Source: Siderastrea radians (taxonomy: Eukaryota; Cnidaria; Anthozoa; Scleractinia; Rhizangiidae). Taken from it: a DNA stretch of 64,000 bases. Below are positions 27,458-50,517 of this stretch, piece after piece (position 1 is the stretch's first letter; every line of letters begins with the position of its first letter). The translations under genes and the position numbers were made by a program. Below the pieces are notes generated by a model, which did not search any database, had not been told where the DNA came from, and worked only from the letters and a program-made list of their open reading frames with translations. Location of the stretch: contig OZ024892.1 of NCBI GenBank assembly GCA_964017195.1, forward strand, positions 15,674,071 to 15,738,070, in the 5' to 3' direction.

Positions 27458-27790
27458 GGGTTACCCCCGTTCCAGAAATTGGACTTTGGACTTTGAGCCC
27501 GCGTTTTCTCAGCGGTTTTACTTCCTCCTGAGCCCACGATCGATTTTTTGGACTGCTCAGCGGTTTCTCATCCAAAACCACGTGACTTCCGGTTTCAACC
27601 ACTTCCGGTTCCGGTCATGTGATTTCCGGTCACTTCCGGTTCCGGTCATGTGACTTGAGCCCGCAAACCCTTTTTCCCACTGGTCCGCAGTGTTACTATG
27701 CACAACCCCATAACCAATCACAACTCAGAACAGGGGGTGTGTATGCAAATTAACGTGGGAAAATTCTCCATATGGGCCCAATGTACTACT
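27458..27790. repeat. Polinton right terminal inverted repeat, copy 1
   Basis: About 333 bp, the inverse of the left TIR with few mismatches and without the 15-bp CRE-containing segment. Confidence 0.92.
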
Positions 27791-27796
27791 GTCGTT
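27791..27796. repeat. Polinton target-site duplication, right (GTCGTT)
   Basis: Identical to 4918-4923, directly abutting the right TIR. Confidence 0.93.
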
Positions 27797-27799
27797 CTA

Positions 27800-27912
27800 G
27801 TAATAGCACAGCTGATGTCACTAATTAGGAATAGGAGGCTTTCAAGTTTATTTGAGGAGCATCGAAATCAAAAATTTAGTCAACAGAAGGTGCAAACTCC
27901 GATCGTGCAACT
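27800..27912 (+). CDS. Possible degenerate TSP1 exon after Polinton
   Basis: Open frame ending RRCKLRSCN followed by donor GTAAGA, matching the end and phase of the TSP1 exon at 4365 (KKCKIRSCK, then donor). The upstream TSP1 hallmarks (WSxW, CSxSCG) are missing, so it may be an exon remnant or coincidence. Confidence 0.3.
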
Positions 27913-28584
27913 GTAAGAAGGACGAACAATGAATTACAAGTGTATCTAGCAAATCAGATCACTTACACACAACCAATACACAAAATAAGGCAAGACTGGC
28001 TTGTTTTGTGCTCTGGTAAGCGGTCATCAAACAATATCTAATTGGAGCTGGCCACACGCCGTGAAACGTGCTACGCTCGCGCATCTCCTGCTAAATTTAC
28101 CCAAGAATTCTAAACAAAATGCAAACAAATGCAAAGTTGGAATTCTGCACTTTCAACTTAAAATTTGAGCTTCCTAAGAGCTCTAAATATGTTGCCAGCG
28201 AACATCAATGCACATATTTAGCTACTGTGTTTCGTCGCCTTTAAAAATTGTCACTGTGTTTCTTACTGTGTTTAATCACTATGTCACCACTACAATCGCC
28301 ACACGTTTCGTGGAAGTAAAACCGTAGATGTCTGTGACGTTTGACTGAAGTGTGAGTTTTGCATTAAGGAGTGTTGACCAAAAAGACAATGGACACTGGG
28401 AATGTAATTGCTTGCTGCCAGGAAATTAGTGAAATACACAAAACCCAACTATCAAGCAACTAAAACACAGTGCAAATCCAATCTTGTCTTTCCAGTTAGC
28501 ACAACCAACACCTGAGAACTTGTGAGGTATATTTTCATGAAAAGTTTTCTTACATTAACTTTCATTAAACCACTTTTTTAACAG

Positions 28585-28990
28585 GCTTGAAGTAAGGCCC
28601 CCTGACAAGGAAAAATCAAGTGAGAATGCATTTTGTTTCTTTGAATTAAACTGAAGTTTCACCCGTTTTTCAAACAATCAGATTGTATACGAATAAACTA
28701 TCTAGTTAAATATTTTAAAGACTACATCGGCAATTGTTCCCTAAATGATTTATATAATACGAAAACTTTTAGTGGAGTCAGTGTTTTTAATAAAACCTCA
28801 CTGATTTTTTTTTACAGGTCTGCAAGACTGATGAGAGACTGATTAAACAAATGGGATACTATTGGATCACCGTTAAATCGCATTTTCCGGATTGTGGGGG
28901 ACTATCGTAGATTAAGGGGAAAATCAAGGCTAAAGAGTTCAAATTTATCGTTTTGTTTTTTGTCGTGGGAAAATAAAAGAATATGAAAAA
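28585..28990 (+). other. Possible 3' terminal exon of the TSP1 gene
   Basis: A pyrimidine-rich tract and AG at 28583-28584 precede a sequence that, in the phase of the previous putative exon, stops after three codons (TAA 28593-28595). AATAAA occurs near 28974. The convergent MTR 3' end lies at 32439. Speculative. Confidence 0.25.
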
Positions 28991-29668
28991 AAATCCTTTC
29001 CTTGACTTGTGGTGCCTTTTCTTTTTGTTTCATAACCCAGTTATCTGACTCAAAGCTCATTTTGGCCAATCTGACCAAGAAGCCAGGATCGTGGATTGCT
29101 TTGCTTATGGCAATATTCTTTTAAACAGTAATCGACGGTTCGCTGAACTATAGCGAACTAAAGCTATAGCGTCAAGCGTATGACGACATGGTTGTTTTAT
29201 TGATAGACTTTTCGCAAGGCAAGATAAGAGAGTATGCCCTCAATACAAACCCTGTTCCACAGGTAGACTGCCTTAGGTCATTGTAAATAGGGACTACAAT
29301 TAGCCCTTTGGCGACAAAGTTAGTGGCCTTCACTTTCTAGAACCAACCAGCCAAATCGACCAGCGTGACCGTTGTGAGTGGTCCGTATTGCAAAATTTAG
29401 ACCGCTCAGGAAGCCAATCAGTGTTTGTTTTCAGCCGCATGGACCAGCTCAGCCATTAACATTTCACGATATATCTGCCGTCTGATTTTGTCTACGACAA
29501 TCATTATTGGGAGAAATTATTGGGAGTGTTATAAAATCAATTAAGATTTTCTGACTGGGGGAGAATCATGATTTGTTTAAAATACCTCTTACCAGCAGTT
29601 CATAATACGCTCTGTTTACCACTTTCTCGCACTTAGGGAGAACACTGTAAAACACTGTAACACAAACG

Positions 29669-29856
29669 TAGACTGCGAGTAGCCTCTAATTTTGGCAATA
29701 GCGATCGTGGGGCAGGCGAAAATACACGCACGCGCGCGCGAAATTTCGGGGAGACGCGACACGAGGAAAATTTCGCGAAAATTTCACGCGCGCGCGTGTG
29801 TATTTTCGCCCGCCCCACGATCGCTATCGCCAAAATTAGAGACTATTCGCAGTCTA
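29669..29856. mobile_element. Palindromic MITE (TAGACTGCGAGTAG termini)
   Basis: 188 bp. Termini TAGACTGCGAGTAG and CTATTCGCAGTCTA are inverted repeats; ~75-bp arms include CGATCGTGGGGC and an alternating CGCGCGCG tract. It can fold into one hairpin. Confidence 0.75.
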
Positions 29857-30320
29857 ATACAAACGCATAGTAAGTATCAGTTTTGGCCTTTACGACAGTT
29901 GAACTTTCTTTTTATCTCGTGGTTGTGATAGCAACCAAGAGATTATGTGAGCCATGCCATACATTTCTCTGGTTATTTTCGTGAGCCGCAGTCGTGTTGT
30001 TTCGGTGTTGTTCGTGGGCTGCGCGGTATTCCCAAAAGAGAAACTTCGCTGTGTCTTTAGGCCTGTTCGAAGATATTTTCCTTATTTTGAGGCGGTGATG
30101 TATTAGATAACTTTGGTCATTCATTATGGGATTCCTGCTGATTTGTGTTGTTTATCAACGAGTTCACGCGCAGTAATATTTTTAGATTGATGTCCAATGT
30201 TGAATTGCAATGATTGTACTTGAACGTGTGAAAGGTGAAGTTTTACGCGTTTGCGCTCAAGTTGGTTTGTGTTTGGTGAACCAGAAAAATAAAAAAAATG
30301 TGATAATAATGGCTTTTAAG

Positions 30321-30528
30321 GGCGGTGCCTCCTAATACAGATGTATTTTTGCAAAGGTTATGACTACGGGGGGAAAGTAGATCTTAGCAAGGGTTATTGC
30401 AAACCAGAAAGAAAAATGTGGGCAACCACGCATTTTTTTAAGATAATTATGCAACCATAATTCTAAAAAAGCGTTAAAATACAAAGAATGTATGTCAATT
30501 TCTTTCCAAATTTAAGCTCAATTATCTC

Positions 30529-30565
<37 letters not shown>

Positions 30566-30712
30566 CTCTGATAGCCCTTGCCAAGATCTGCTTTTTCCAC
30601 ATAGCCAAAAATCGCGCAAAAATATTGTTGTATTAGCGGCAAATTCCTTAAGAAATCCGAATATACCGAGATGCGCAGAACGTATGCACAGTAACAAAAG
30701 GAGGCACCGTCC
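30321..30712. mobile_element. MITE with GGCGGTGCCTCC ends
   Basis: Ends GGCGGTGCCTCC and GGAGGCACCGTCC are inverted repeats. The arms keep diverged complementarity inward (GTAGATCTTAGCAAGGG against GCAGATCTTGGCAAGGG on the other strand). No ORF. Confidence 0.6.
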
Positions 30713-31422
30713 ATAATGTATTTGAAGCGGGTATAGCTTAGGGAAAATAATTTGTTCTGCTTGTGTTTGTAACCATTCGATTTCCGGTTTTGATTGCATA
30801 ATATTCTTGTATGTCTTAACTTGCAGGCGTGAGTTAAAATGGAATTCTACATTGCCACGGCGTGTTTTTGCGTTTTTTGTCCGTTGGCGATTATTGAAAG
30901 GATTGTTTTAACAATACGAAGACGTTTGTTGAGTGTGGTAATTGAATATTATCTACAAAAGAGTTTATCGTTTATGGAATGGACATTTGGAGTCATTCTT
31001 CAGCTAATAACAATAGCATTGGAAGTATTTCCAAATCGTGTTGTTCTGAAGGGAGAAGGCTAACAAGACGTATTCTTAACTTTTGATTTCGCGATAGGTT
31101 ATAAACGTACTATTATTAAGGGAAGAGTTCACAAGGAACAAATTACGAAACTCAAGGTAGCATATACATTCTAACACCAAGTAACGATCATACTAACTAA
31201 AGGCAGAAATCGGACCTTCAAACTGTATTGTATCACTTTCGGTAAGTAATATAATTATGTCTGCGCATTCATTCAGATCGCCGTCAAGGAAAACCCAATC
31301 CTTTCTTTCTCTGCGGTAAGCTGAGGTTGCCTTTTCGTAGCGTTCCGAGGACGCCATCTTGATTTCAACTTCAACCGTGGAAGCATGGAACGAGTATCTT
31401 CCTTCCTTACGTTTGCGTTGCC

Positions 31423-31560
31423 CCGGTTCACACGTGTGAAATGCAAACAGAAGCACAAGCAAATGTAAATTTTTCCATTTCTTGTGTCGGCGCTTCCGTT
31501 TGCGTTATGGTAGTTTACACGTGTGTTTGCTTGTGTTTACGTCGCACGTGTGAACCAGCC
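31423..31560. mobile_element. Short MITE with GGTTCACACGTG ends
   Basis: Ends CCGGTTCACACGTGTGAA and its counterpart CACGTGTGAACCAGCC are inverted, enclosing ~100 bp. Ends of this type are common in Harbinger-like elements; that assignment is uncertain. Confidence 0.5.
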
Positions 31561-31971
31561 TATAAGCTTTGCACATTCAGTTTTCCTTAGACAGACTCAA
31601 AGATGAATCAATTCAATTTTCTCATTTATTAACTAGGGTTATATTATTAACAGTAGGTAAATTACAATATGATACGAGTGCCTGAAGAATGATGCCTAGT
31701 TGTTTAACAACACCATTATAACTGACTATATTCACCAAACCCCCCATAACAAAAAATTCACCAGACCCTCCATAACACGCACACACACCTCGTTGTTCAC
31801 TCACTTGCATGTAAAGACTAAGTCACTGCCAGTCTGTCTTAATAGATAAAACATTTCATACACACTTCAGGAAAACTCTACCTTACCGAAATTTTTGCAC
31901 TGCTACAATATCTGGCATAAATTTAATGAAAGGGATTTTGTTGTTCATAAATAAAAACAGCATTTGTTCGT

Positions 31972-32000
31972 TTTTGTTTGTTTGTTTGTTTGTTTGTTTG
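31972..32000 (+). repeat. TTTG microsatellite
   Basis: About seven tandem TTTG units. Confidence 0.9.
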
Positions 32001-32438
32001 CTTTATCTACTTGAAAATCAGACCATCTGTGGTGGCAAGTTTCGTGATTCCATCCAAGAGAAATTCACTTTTGAAATTTATATTTTTCCTTCCTGGTTAA
32101 GTTATGAATTCTGTTAAAAATGGCTTTCCTCACGTCAATGCTATTTTTTAATGGCACGAACCAAGAGCCATTTGTTTCTTGTACGAACATCCATGTTTCC
32201 GACCATCTTGACTTGTAGTCCCCCAGTATCATATAAATACTTGCTCTTGAGACCACGGGGAGAATGCGCCTGGCACAATCCACAAGGGCACGTGCACATG
32301 AAGAACAGGCACTTGCAGACCAAAAGTAGCATCAGATGATCGACAGGGAATAGCACGTATATTTAGGAACCGAAAGAGATTTCGCAAAAGAGTACAGCAT
32401 AAAATATAAAGATAAAATATTTAATCTCGTCTAGATGT

Positions 32439-44305
<11,867 letters not shown>

Positions 44306-44934
44306 CTAATCCCTTTGGATTAACAAATGAACATAAAACATCAGAGAGAACTAACTCATAATAAAAGAAAATCCCAATTCATTGTCCTAAACACTGGAAA
44401 ACAAAGACACCAGGACAAAGTACTGCAGCTGAAGAAGTTACATTTGAATTTTTCACACGATATGATTAATTCTACACACTCAAAAGTTAGGACCTCGTCA
44501 AGTGACATATGGTGAAACTGCTCTTTTGAAGATAAAAATATCCACCAAGACACTTTGTAGCTTTCGTGGAGAGTCAGAAACCTATAGGCCATTCCTTCTT
44601 TTAAAGCTGTGCACCGTTTAAGAATATTTCTCAAAGATTTAAGCGCTTGGGACAATGCCTCAAGCATATCACTGATCAGGTCTGTGTGACTTACAGATGA
44701 TGTTGGGAATAACAACACACAGGATGGCTGATAAGTAAATTAACTACTATGCCATCTTAGCAGACCAAACTATTTTTTCCTACAGAATCTCGCATTGTTT
44801 AGGCGTTTGCAGAGTGTTCATTTTATTCTGCAATAGATTAACACAATTTCAAGGGTCCCCCCTGAGTTAACTGTCGATCCCTGATGGGTATTCTATATAC
44901 TGATGGACTGATTGACTTATTTCTACCGATTCAG

Positions 44935-45105
44935 TTGACGGTGGATTTACTGAGTGGTCAGAGTTCAGCGAATGCAGCAAGTCTTGTGGCAGAGGAAAGA
45001 AAACTCAAACCCGCGAGTGCACCAATCCAAAGCCGTCAGGAGGAGGGAAATACTGTCGGGGAAAATACGCAGAAACCAAGAAATGCAAAATCCGATCGTG
45101 TAAAG
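44935..45105 (+). CDS. Thrombospondin type-1 repeat exon (unit 2)
   Basis: Same exon as 4365-4535 with the same splice signals and no coding change that I can see. It lies between the MTR fragment and Polinton copy 2. Confidence 0.8.
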
Positions 45106-45183
45106 GTAGGGGCCGTTAATATCTGGATATAAATCTATGCAACTATCAAGAAATACCAAGGTACAGAATCATTAATGCCGTTT

Positions 45184-45470
45184 TAGAGTAGTTTTCAAAC
45201 GAGTGTCGAAAGTAATGTTGTGTTTGTTTTAGTTTTGCTTTACTTCGCTCTCTGATTGGACAAAAAAGTTCGCGCCACTTTCTCAACCAATCAAAAGTTA
45301 AACCAAAACCAATCGTGACTTGCTCGCACGCCTTTTGCCACGCTTGACGCGAATTACTTGTATTTGCTTCAATTTCTGATTGGTTTATTTTGTTTTTTTG
45401 CTCCTGTTGTGATTGGCTAGAGTAATTACTTTGGTTTTGGTTTTACGACACTGAATTGAAAACTGTTCTA
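45184..45470. mobile_element. MITE next to Polinton (unit 2)
   Basis: Equivalent of 4614-4900 with a few substitutions. Same ends and same distance to the Polinton TIR. Confidence 0.6.
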
Positions 45471-45487
45471 TTGTCTCGTACATGAAG

Positions 45488-45493
45488 GTCGTT
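45488..45493. repeat. Left target-site duplication of Polinton copy 2
   Basis: GTCGTT directly before the TIR, identical to the copy 1 site, showing that both copies occupy the same ancestral insertion site. Confidence 0.85.
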
Positions 45494-45841
45494 AGTAGTA
45501 CATTGGGCCCATATGGAGAATTTTCCCACGTTAATTTGCATACACACCCCCTGTTCTGAGTTGTGATTGGTTATGGGGTTGCGCATAGTAACACTGCGGA
45601 CCAGTGGGAAAAAGGGTTTGCGGGCTCAAGTCACATGACCGGAACCGGAAGTGACCGGAAATCACATGACCGGAACCGGAAGTGACGTCACCGGAAGTGG
45701 TTGAAACCGGAAGTCACGTGGTTTGGATGAGAAACCGCTGAGCAGTCCAAAAAATCGATCGTGGGCTCAGGAGGAAGTAAAACCGCTGAGAAAACGCGGG
45801 CTCAAAGTCCAAAGTCCAATTTTTGGAACGGGGGTGACCCA
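45494..45841. repeat. Polinton left TIR, copy 2
   Basis: Equivalent of 4924-5271, including the CRE palindrome TGACGTCA and the CCGGAAGT repeats. Confidence 0.9.
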
Positions 45842-45911
45842 TATATGGCCCATAGATGGATTTGATATGGTTTTGATATGGCACAAGTCCAATTCAAGCA
45901 TCGGGGGTAGG

Positions 45912-45918
45912 TATAAAA
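45912..45918 (+). promoter_or_regulatory. TATA box of first Polinton gene (copy 2)
   Basis: TATAAAA 32 bp upstream of the ATG at 45950. The matching site in copy 1 is split by the 1.19 kb insertion. Confidence 0.65.
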
Positions 45919-45949
45919 GGGTAAACCCTAAGGTGAGGGAGTAGTCACG

Positions 45950-47002
45950 ATGAGTTTTTACATCACTCTGCTCAGTGATCAAGCACAAGGCACGGGTCAA
46001 AAATTTACGGCGCGACTGCCTCGTTCCCATTATTTGGTGGAAGATGATTGGGAAGCAGCGTTGGTACATATTTCCCACCCGGGGTTTAATCAATCCTTGG
46101 AAGATCAAAGCAAGGAGAATTGGACGCAAGAGGATAGTCAAAAACATTGGATGAAAACAGATGTTAGATACATCCCAAAAGGTGCGGATGGAACGGCCCC
46201 CCTTCAAGTCACCAAACAAATCCATTTACCGCCCGGGTATTACCACAATTTGAAAGAAGCCTGGATTGCCATTGGGTACGAAATAGAAAAACAACACATG
46301 GACGTCATGATGGATATAGCGAAAATGGATGTGGACGATCAAGCCAAACGCAAACAACTCGCGGCTCTCAACCTGGCTCAACCCTATGTGAAAATCACCA
46401 ATACGAGCGTCGCCCCCGAATTAGATTCGTTGTATGTACTCATACCGGCCAATATGGAATTTGAAATGGAATGGAAATTCGCTGGCCTGATGGGATTGGT
46501 GAAAGATGGAACGCCCACGGAACGCGTGGTCCAAGAAAAGAATTATCTGGTGAAACATATCGTGGATTACAACGATCGCCATAAATGGTCACCAACCACC
46601 GGTCCTGCCAACAAATATCCACCTTTTGGTCATGTCTCCGTCAGCTTTACCCACCCCGATTTCGATTATTACTTCTTCTTGGGTCCGAATCTGAGTCGAC
46701 AACCCTTTCCCAGTACGCCGACGGTCAAACCGCAACAAGGACAACAACAATTGATGATTTACACGGACTTGGTGGCACCGAGCATTGTGGGAAATCAACA
46801 AAAAGGGTTTTTACGTACCTTGGATGCGGGCAATACCGACCATCAATTTGATACGACGCAACGAATGTATTTTCCTCTAGGCAAGACCATCTTTGACAGC
46901 ATTGAGATAGACATTCAAACAGCGAATGGACAGCCGGCTCCGTTTAAACAAGGGCGAACCATCATTACCCTTCAACTCTCCAGAAAAAGTCAACGAACAT
47001 GA
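45950..47002 (+). CDS. Polinton virion-type protein, paralogue 1 (copy 2)
   Basis: 350 residues, identical in translation to the copy 1 protein at 6570. Its TATA box lies intact 32 bp upstream of the ATG, so this copy keeps the ancestral promoter arrangement: TIR, TATA, then gene. Confidence 0.75.
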   Translation: MSFYITLLSDQAQGTGQKFTARLPRSHYLVEDDWEAALVHISHPGFNQSLEDQSKENWTQEDSQKHWMKTDVRYIPKGADGTAPLQVTKQIHLPPGYYHNLKEAWIAIGYEIEKQHMDVMMDIAKMDVDDQAKRKQLAALNLAQPYVKITNTSVAPELDSLYVLIPANMEFEMEWKFAGLMGLVKDGTPTERVVQEKNYLVKHIVDYNDRHKWSPTTGPANKYPPFGHVSVSFTHPDFDYYFFLGPNLSRQPFPSTPTVKPQQGQQQLMIYTDLVAPSIVGNQQKGFLRTLDAGNTDHQFDTTQRMYFPLGKTIFDSIEIDIQTANGQPAPFKQGRTIITLQLSRKSQRT

Positions 47003-47289
47003 TTATGTAGAGAATCAATAAAGATGACAACATCTTTTATTGATCTTTCGTATGTGGTTTTTTTTTTATACAGAAACAAAAGGGTCACGTGGGAGGGAAT
47101 GGGCCAATGAGAGAAAGGCCCATCATGCTTTGGGAGGGGAAGAGGTGGGGGGACCCCCCTCCCCCCTCCTTAGATAGACCATGAGGCATTGCGCGGATCG
47201 GGGTATATAAGTCAAGGGAGGCCCCAGGACGTCACTCCTAGCTTTGAGTTCGTGCTGTCTTGACTTATGTTAGTTGGCGAAGGGAAAAA

Positions 47290-47850
47290 ATGTCAGAAAC
47301 GAGAAGGCGATTGGGTTCCCTTGCCAGTGAGGTGAATATAGGAGGAGAAGAGGCGTTGAGGAGACGAGTTGGCCCGGAGCAATCGCCCGTCCAGCGCCAT
47401 ACGATACGGATGTATGAGAGACGCGAGGAAGCATGGCGCCCCCTCAACAAATACCGCGTGGCGGCGTTTCTTCGTTTGTTTTTTCTTTGTTTCGTGGAAG
47501 TAGAGAATGGTCTCCCACTCCACCCAGTGACGTACAAGATGCTGCAAAAGGCCCTGATTACCCGCATCATCCCATTCATTTGTCGGCGGATAGTAGCGAC
47601 CATGGATGAGACATTTTGGATAATTAGTTTGGCGGATTTTAAGGAACTTGATCATTACTTGGCTGCCAACCTGCCACGGGTGCATGCCGGACAACGCTGG
47701 CAGGACATTGCTTATTTTTTTCAAGAAGTGGAGAAGCAGCGAAAGGTGGAGGAGGAGTCCAGTGAGGAGGAGGAGGGGGATGCTGGGGCAACCAATTATG
47801 AACAGTACCGCCAAATAGAGCCCTATTATAGGGACAGAGACATTTGTTGA
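47290..47850 (+). CDS. Uncharacterised Polinton protein with acidic tail (copy 2)
   Basis: Equivalent of the gene at 7910. One substitution is visible (Asn to Asp in SLADFKEL). The promoter module upstream is conserved. Confidence 0.65.
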   Translation: MSETRRRLGSLASEVNIGGEEALRRRVGPEQSPVQRHTIRMYERREEAWRPLNKYRVAAFLRLFFLCFVEVENGLPLHPVTYKMLQKALITRIIPFICRRIVATMDETFWIISLADFKELDHYLAANLPRVHAGQRWQDIAYFFQEVEKQRKVEEESSEEEEGDAGATNYEQYRQIEPYYRDRDIC

Positions 47851-48117
47851 GTTTTTATTGTAAGTCAACCATACCATTTTGTAAGTAAGTAAGTAAAGTT
47901 TTTTAATTTTGTAATTAAAAAAGAGTTGATGTTGTTACAAAGGGTCGTCTGTGTCCTTTTGCCACGCGGGCGTTCCTATTTACAATTGGAAAAGCTATCT
48001 ACAATTTGAAAAAATAAAAATTGAAAAAAGCTATGTACAATTGGAAAAAATAAAAACTAAGAAATTGAAAAGAAAGCTATGTACAGATTGAAAAATAAAA
48101 AATTAAGAAATGACTAT

Positions 48118-48813
48118 TTACAAATGAAAGTCTTCCAGTTCCATACGTAATTGATCAATGTTCTCGGGGAGACAGAACGTGCGGTTGAACAAGGCTTGAA
48201 TTTCGGCTCGGGTTTTCTCGTCCACATCCCGGGATCCCACGATAGCACTGCTTTGATGAAGGGTGGGCTTTTTGGGTCCCCAAGGGACAAATTGACTGCC
48301 AGTGACTAGGGTGGCGGCATTCTCGTTGACTTGGTAGTAATGGTCCGAGCGGTACCACGATTGACTGGGGATGTCAAAGAGGTAGACGGGTTTGCCTAAA
48401 TCCATAGCCAATTGCACGGTCCAACCGGTCCCTCCTTTCACGCGTTTATGATCCGGTTCCAAAATGCCAAAGGCATAGATGGTATGGGCTTTCTTGGCAA
48501 TTTGATAATTGCGTTGCGGCAATTGCAGGGTGTAAAAATGACTGGGCATTTGTTTCCCTAGTTTCTCCGCTGCCTGGTGAAGATGGGGATTGGCCAGCAT
48601 CAAAACTTCCACCGTAGAAGGGGTGATGAAAGTGGCTCGAGGATGGTTCGGGGGGACGAGGACTTCGAGTTGCATCCCAAACTGTTTGGCCTGTTCTTCG
48701 ACGAGTGCATCCGTACCTTTGGCTCCCCCTGTGTAGACGACATGTCCATGACCCACTTGCAGTTCCAAGGCACCGAGATCTTGTTCTCCGATCATGTCGA
48801 TGTTGGGAGGCAT
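48118..48813 (-). CDS. SLOG/DprA-like protein (copy 2)
   Basis: 231 residues. Differs from copy 1 by Leu to Pro in LQLPQRNY and Arg-Glu to Trp-Gly near FVPWGPKK. The TGGAKGTD loop is unchanged. The 3' UTR keeps all five TGTANATA motifs. Confidence 0.7.
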   Translation of the reverse strand: MPPNIDMIGEQDLGALELQVGHGHVVYTGGAKGTDALVEEQAKQFGMQLEVLVPPNHPRATFITPSTVEVLMLANPHLHQAAEKLGKQMPSHFYTLQLPQRNYQIAKKAHTIYAFGILEPDHKRVKGGTGWTVQLAMDLGKPVYLFDIPSQSWYRSDHYYQVNENAATLVTGSQFVPWGPKKPTLHQSSAIVGSRDVDEKTRAEIQALFNRTFCLPENIDQLRMELEDFHL

Positions 48814-49022
48814 TCGTTGGGAAATACGTACCCGGTGTCAGGACCAACAATAACTAGAATGTCGGTGGGACTCAACCCTAAGGCCAAACCGAAATCAATG
48901 ACGTGATGCTGTCGGCACTGTTGGAACGTGAATCCCGCTGCCAGACCTCGTTTGACCCGTTCAGCCAAATAGTCGTTGGTGGAAGCAAAGTCGTCTCCGT
49001 TGAGATCTTGGTAGTAGTCCAT
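48792..49022 (-). CDS. 76-residue ORF upstream of SLOG (copy 2)
   Basis: Equivalent of 9412-9642 with one substitution (Arg to Gly in DLNGDDF). The ATGA overlap with SLOG is retained. Confidence 0.6.
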   Translation of the reverse strand: MDYYQDLNGDDFASTNDYLAERVKRGLAAGFTFQQCRQHHVIDFGLALGLSPTDILVIVGPDTGYVFPNECLPTST

Positions 49023-49223
49023 CTACTTGGAATGACGATTCAGGGACCAAGGGAGCTCCTTAAATAGGGACAACGGATCAATGGGAACACGAGAGGGGAT
49101 AGGGAAAAGCTGACCAATGGGAAGATAACAAGTCCTTATAAGGTCAGGACAAGCTGACCAATGACAGTCAAGGGTCTAAGGTATAAAAAGGCCTCGGTAG
49201 TAGGGGTGAAAATCTTGAGCACG

Positions 49224-50132
49224 ATGTCGGTCGAACGGAAGAGAAAGCCAAGCGTACACCCTGCGGGGAACAAGAAGAAGAAGAACACCATTCAAACGAT
49301 GACGCCCGTGGACTGTGATCCTGTGGTGCGCGAAGTGGTGGAAGACACCCGAGCCGCCGTGGAAGACATGATGAAAGAATTGAATGACATGGTGGAGCAA
49401 TCTACACCACCATCACCTCAATTCACTCTGACGACCGTGTATGACAATGCGGAGGACTATGCTCAAGCGAAAGCCAACAGTGAAAGAGCCCTAGCTAGTT
49501 CCGTGGACTATATGGTATGTCCTTGCCATGACGTGCGTTTGGAGGCTCGAGAATCTCAAAAGGGATGGAAGTATGTGAAATGTCCCATCCAACCGTGTTT
49601 GCTGTTTTGTGGACAAGATCAAGCCCCAGAGTATATGAAAGCCGTGTATAGTCAACCTCATGTAGAAGTGTTGGACATGTGGACTTGTTTGCAATGCTTT
49701 TGCCGTGAACCCGCCACGCTGCAACAAAGTCATTCGACCCAGAACCCCGATCGCTTGTTTCTGAATTGTTCCAAGAAACAGTGTGGCTTCTTCCGATGGG
49801 CCGATCAACCCATGGGTCCCAAGTACTGGACTTGGTTTCATGACAACCCGCCCAAGAAAGCCGACCAACAAGCTGAATCTCCTTTGTCTACTCGTGATGC
49901 GCAAGGATATCCCAAACGTGGCGTGGACATCCCTGGCCCGCCCCCTCGAAGGAAAGAGGACCGACCCTTGACAGACTATGAGAAACAATTGTTACGAGAA
50001 ATTCAAGAGCTCAAGAATCGTCAAGAAATGATGGTAGCCCCAGCGCCACCACCCCCCAAGTACAGTGACAGTGTTGACAACTGGCAGAAAGGTCTAGAGA
50101 CCATCAGCTGTGGACGTCTAGGTCTCTTTTAA
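49224..50132 (+). CDS. GRF zinc-finger protein, full-length (copy 2)
   Basis: 302 residues from ATG 49224, ~31 bp after TATA box 49193-49200. It begins MSVERKRKPSV followed by a KKKKN basic patch (probable nuclear localisation signal), then the same two GRF-like modules as copy 1. The intact start here defines the true gene structure. Confidence 0.85.
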   Translation: MSVERKRKPSVHPAGNKKKKNTIQTMTPVDCDPVVREVVEDTRAAVEDMMKELNDMVEQSTPPSPQFTLTTVYDNAEDYAQAKANSERALASSVDYMVCPCHDVRLEARESQKGWKYVKCPIQPCLLFCGQDQAPEYMKAVYSQPHVEVLDMWTCLQCFCREPATLQQSHSTQNPDRLFLNCSKKQCGFFRWADQPMGPKYWTWFHDNPPKKADQQAESPLSTRDAQGYPKRGVDIPGPPPRRKEDRPLTDYEKQLLREIQELKNRQEMMVAPAPPPPKYSDSVDNWQKGLETISCGRLGLF

Positions 50133-50166
50133 ATGAGAGAAGGAATAAAATGTTTTTATTTAGTCC

Positions 50167-50517
50167 ATGGAGTCTGTGTGTGATGCGTGGGAGTCTGTCT
50201 TGTCCCTGGGGCAATGGCAATGTCATCAAACCCTGTGTCAAGTCTTATATGATCATCAACCCGGTACCCAAATCCCCATACCCCCTTGTCCCGAGGACAC
50301 GCATCCTCTCCAGATCTTTGAAGAAACCCATGTCGACCGTAACCTGTATCGATGGGTGGTGTTTGTCGTATGGTTAAAAGCTCACCCAGAGGCATGGCGA
50401 TGGTATCGAATCATTCAAAAGGCGCATCCCCACACGGTCCCTACCATATCGACCTTATGGGATGAATGCCAAAAAGTATGGCCCCTCGAAAGAAAAAGGT
50501 CTCCCCATCATGGTTGA
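50167..50517 (+). CDS. Small uncharacterised protein upstream of integrase (copy 2)
   Basis: 116 residues, identical to the copy 1 product at 10776, with the same overlap into the integrase gene. Confidence 0.55.
   Translation: MESVCDAWESVLSLGQWQCHQTLCQVLYDHQPGTQIPIPPCPEDTHPLQIFEETHVDRNLYRWVVFVVWLKAHPEAWRWYRIIQKAHPHTVPTISTLWDECQKVWPLERKRSPHHG

Larger units (their letters stand above)
4924..27790. mobile_element. Complete Polinton/Maverick (adintovirus-like), copy 1
   Basis: A 22.87 kb element bounded by perfect 6-bp target duplications GTCGTT (4918-4923 and 27791-27796). Inverted termini begin AGTAGTACATTGG and end CCAATGTACTACT, matching the AG...CT rule of Polintons. It encodes the diagnostic set: PolB, rve integrase, adenain-like protease, packaging ATPase and double-jelly-roll capsid protein. 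About 1.19 kb of its length is a later transposon insertion (5345-6533). Codon use is uniform and most ORFs are open, so the element is young or recently active. Several lesions indicate it is not fully intact. Confidence 0.96.
28991..32438. other. Host intergenic DNA with several MITEs
   Basis: No convincing gene. Contains foldback and TIR elements (listed separately), a TTTG microsatellite and unrelated short ORFs. A 54-codon minus ORF near 31.2-31.36 kb (ASSERYEKATSAYRRERK) lies next to a MITE and may be a transposon exon; unproven. Confidence 0.5.

Noticed and set aside
27800..28990. Full TSP1 domain after the Polinton
   Set aside because: Only the terminal cysteine pattern fits; listed with low confidence, not as an established exon.
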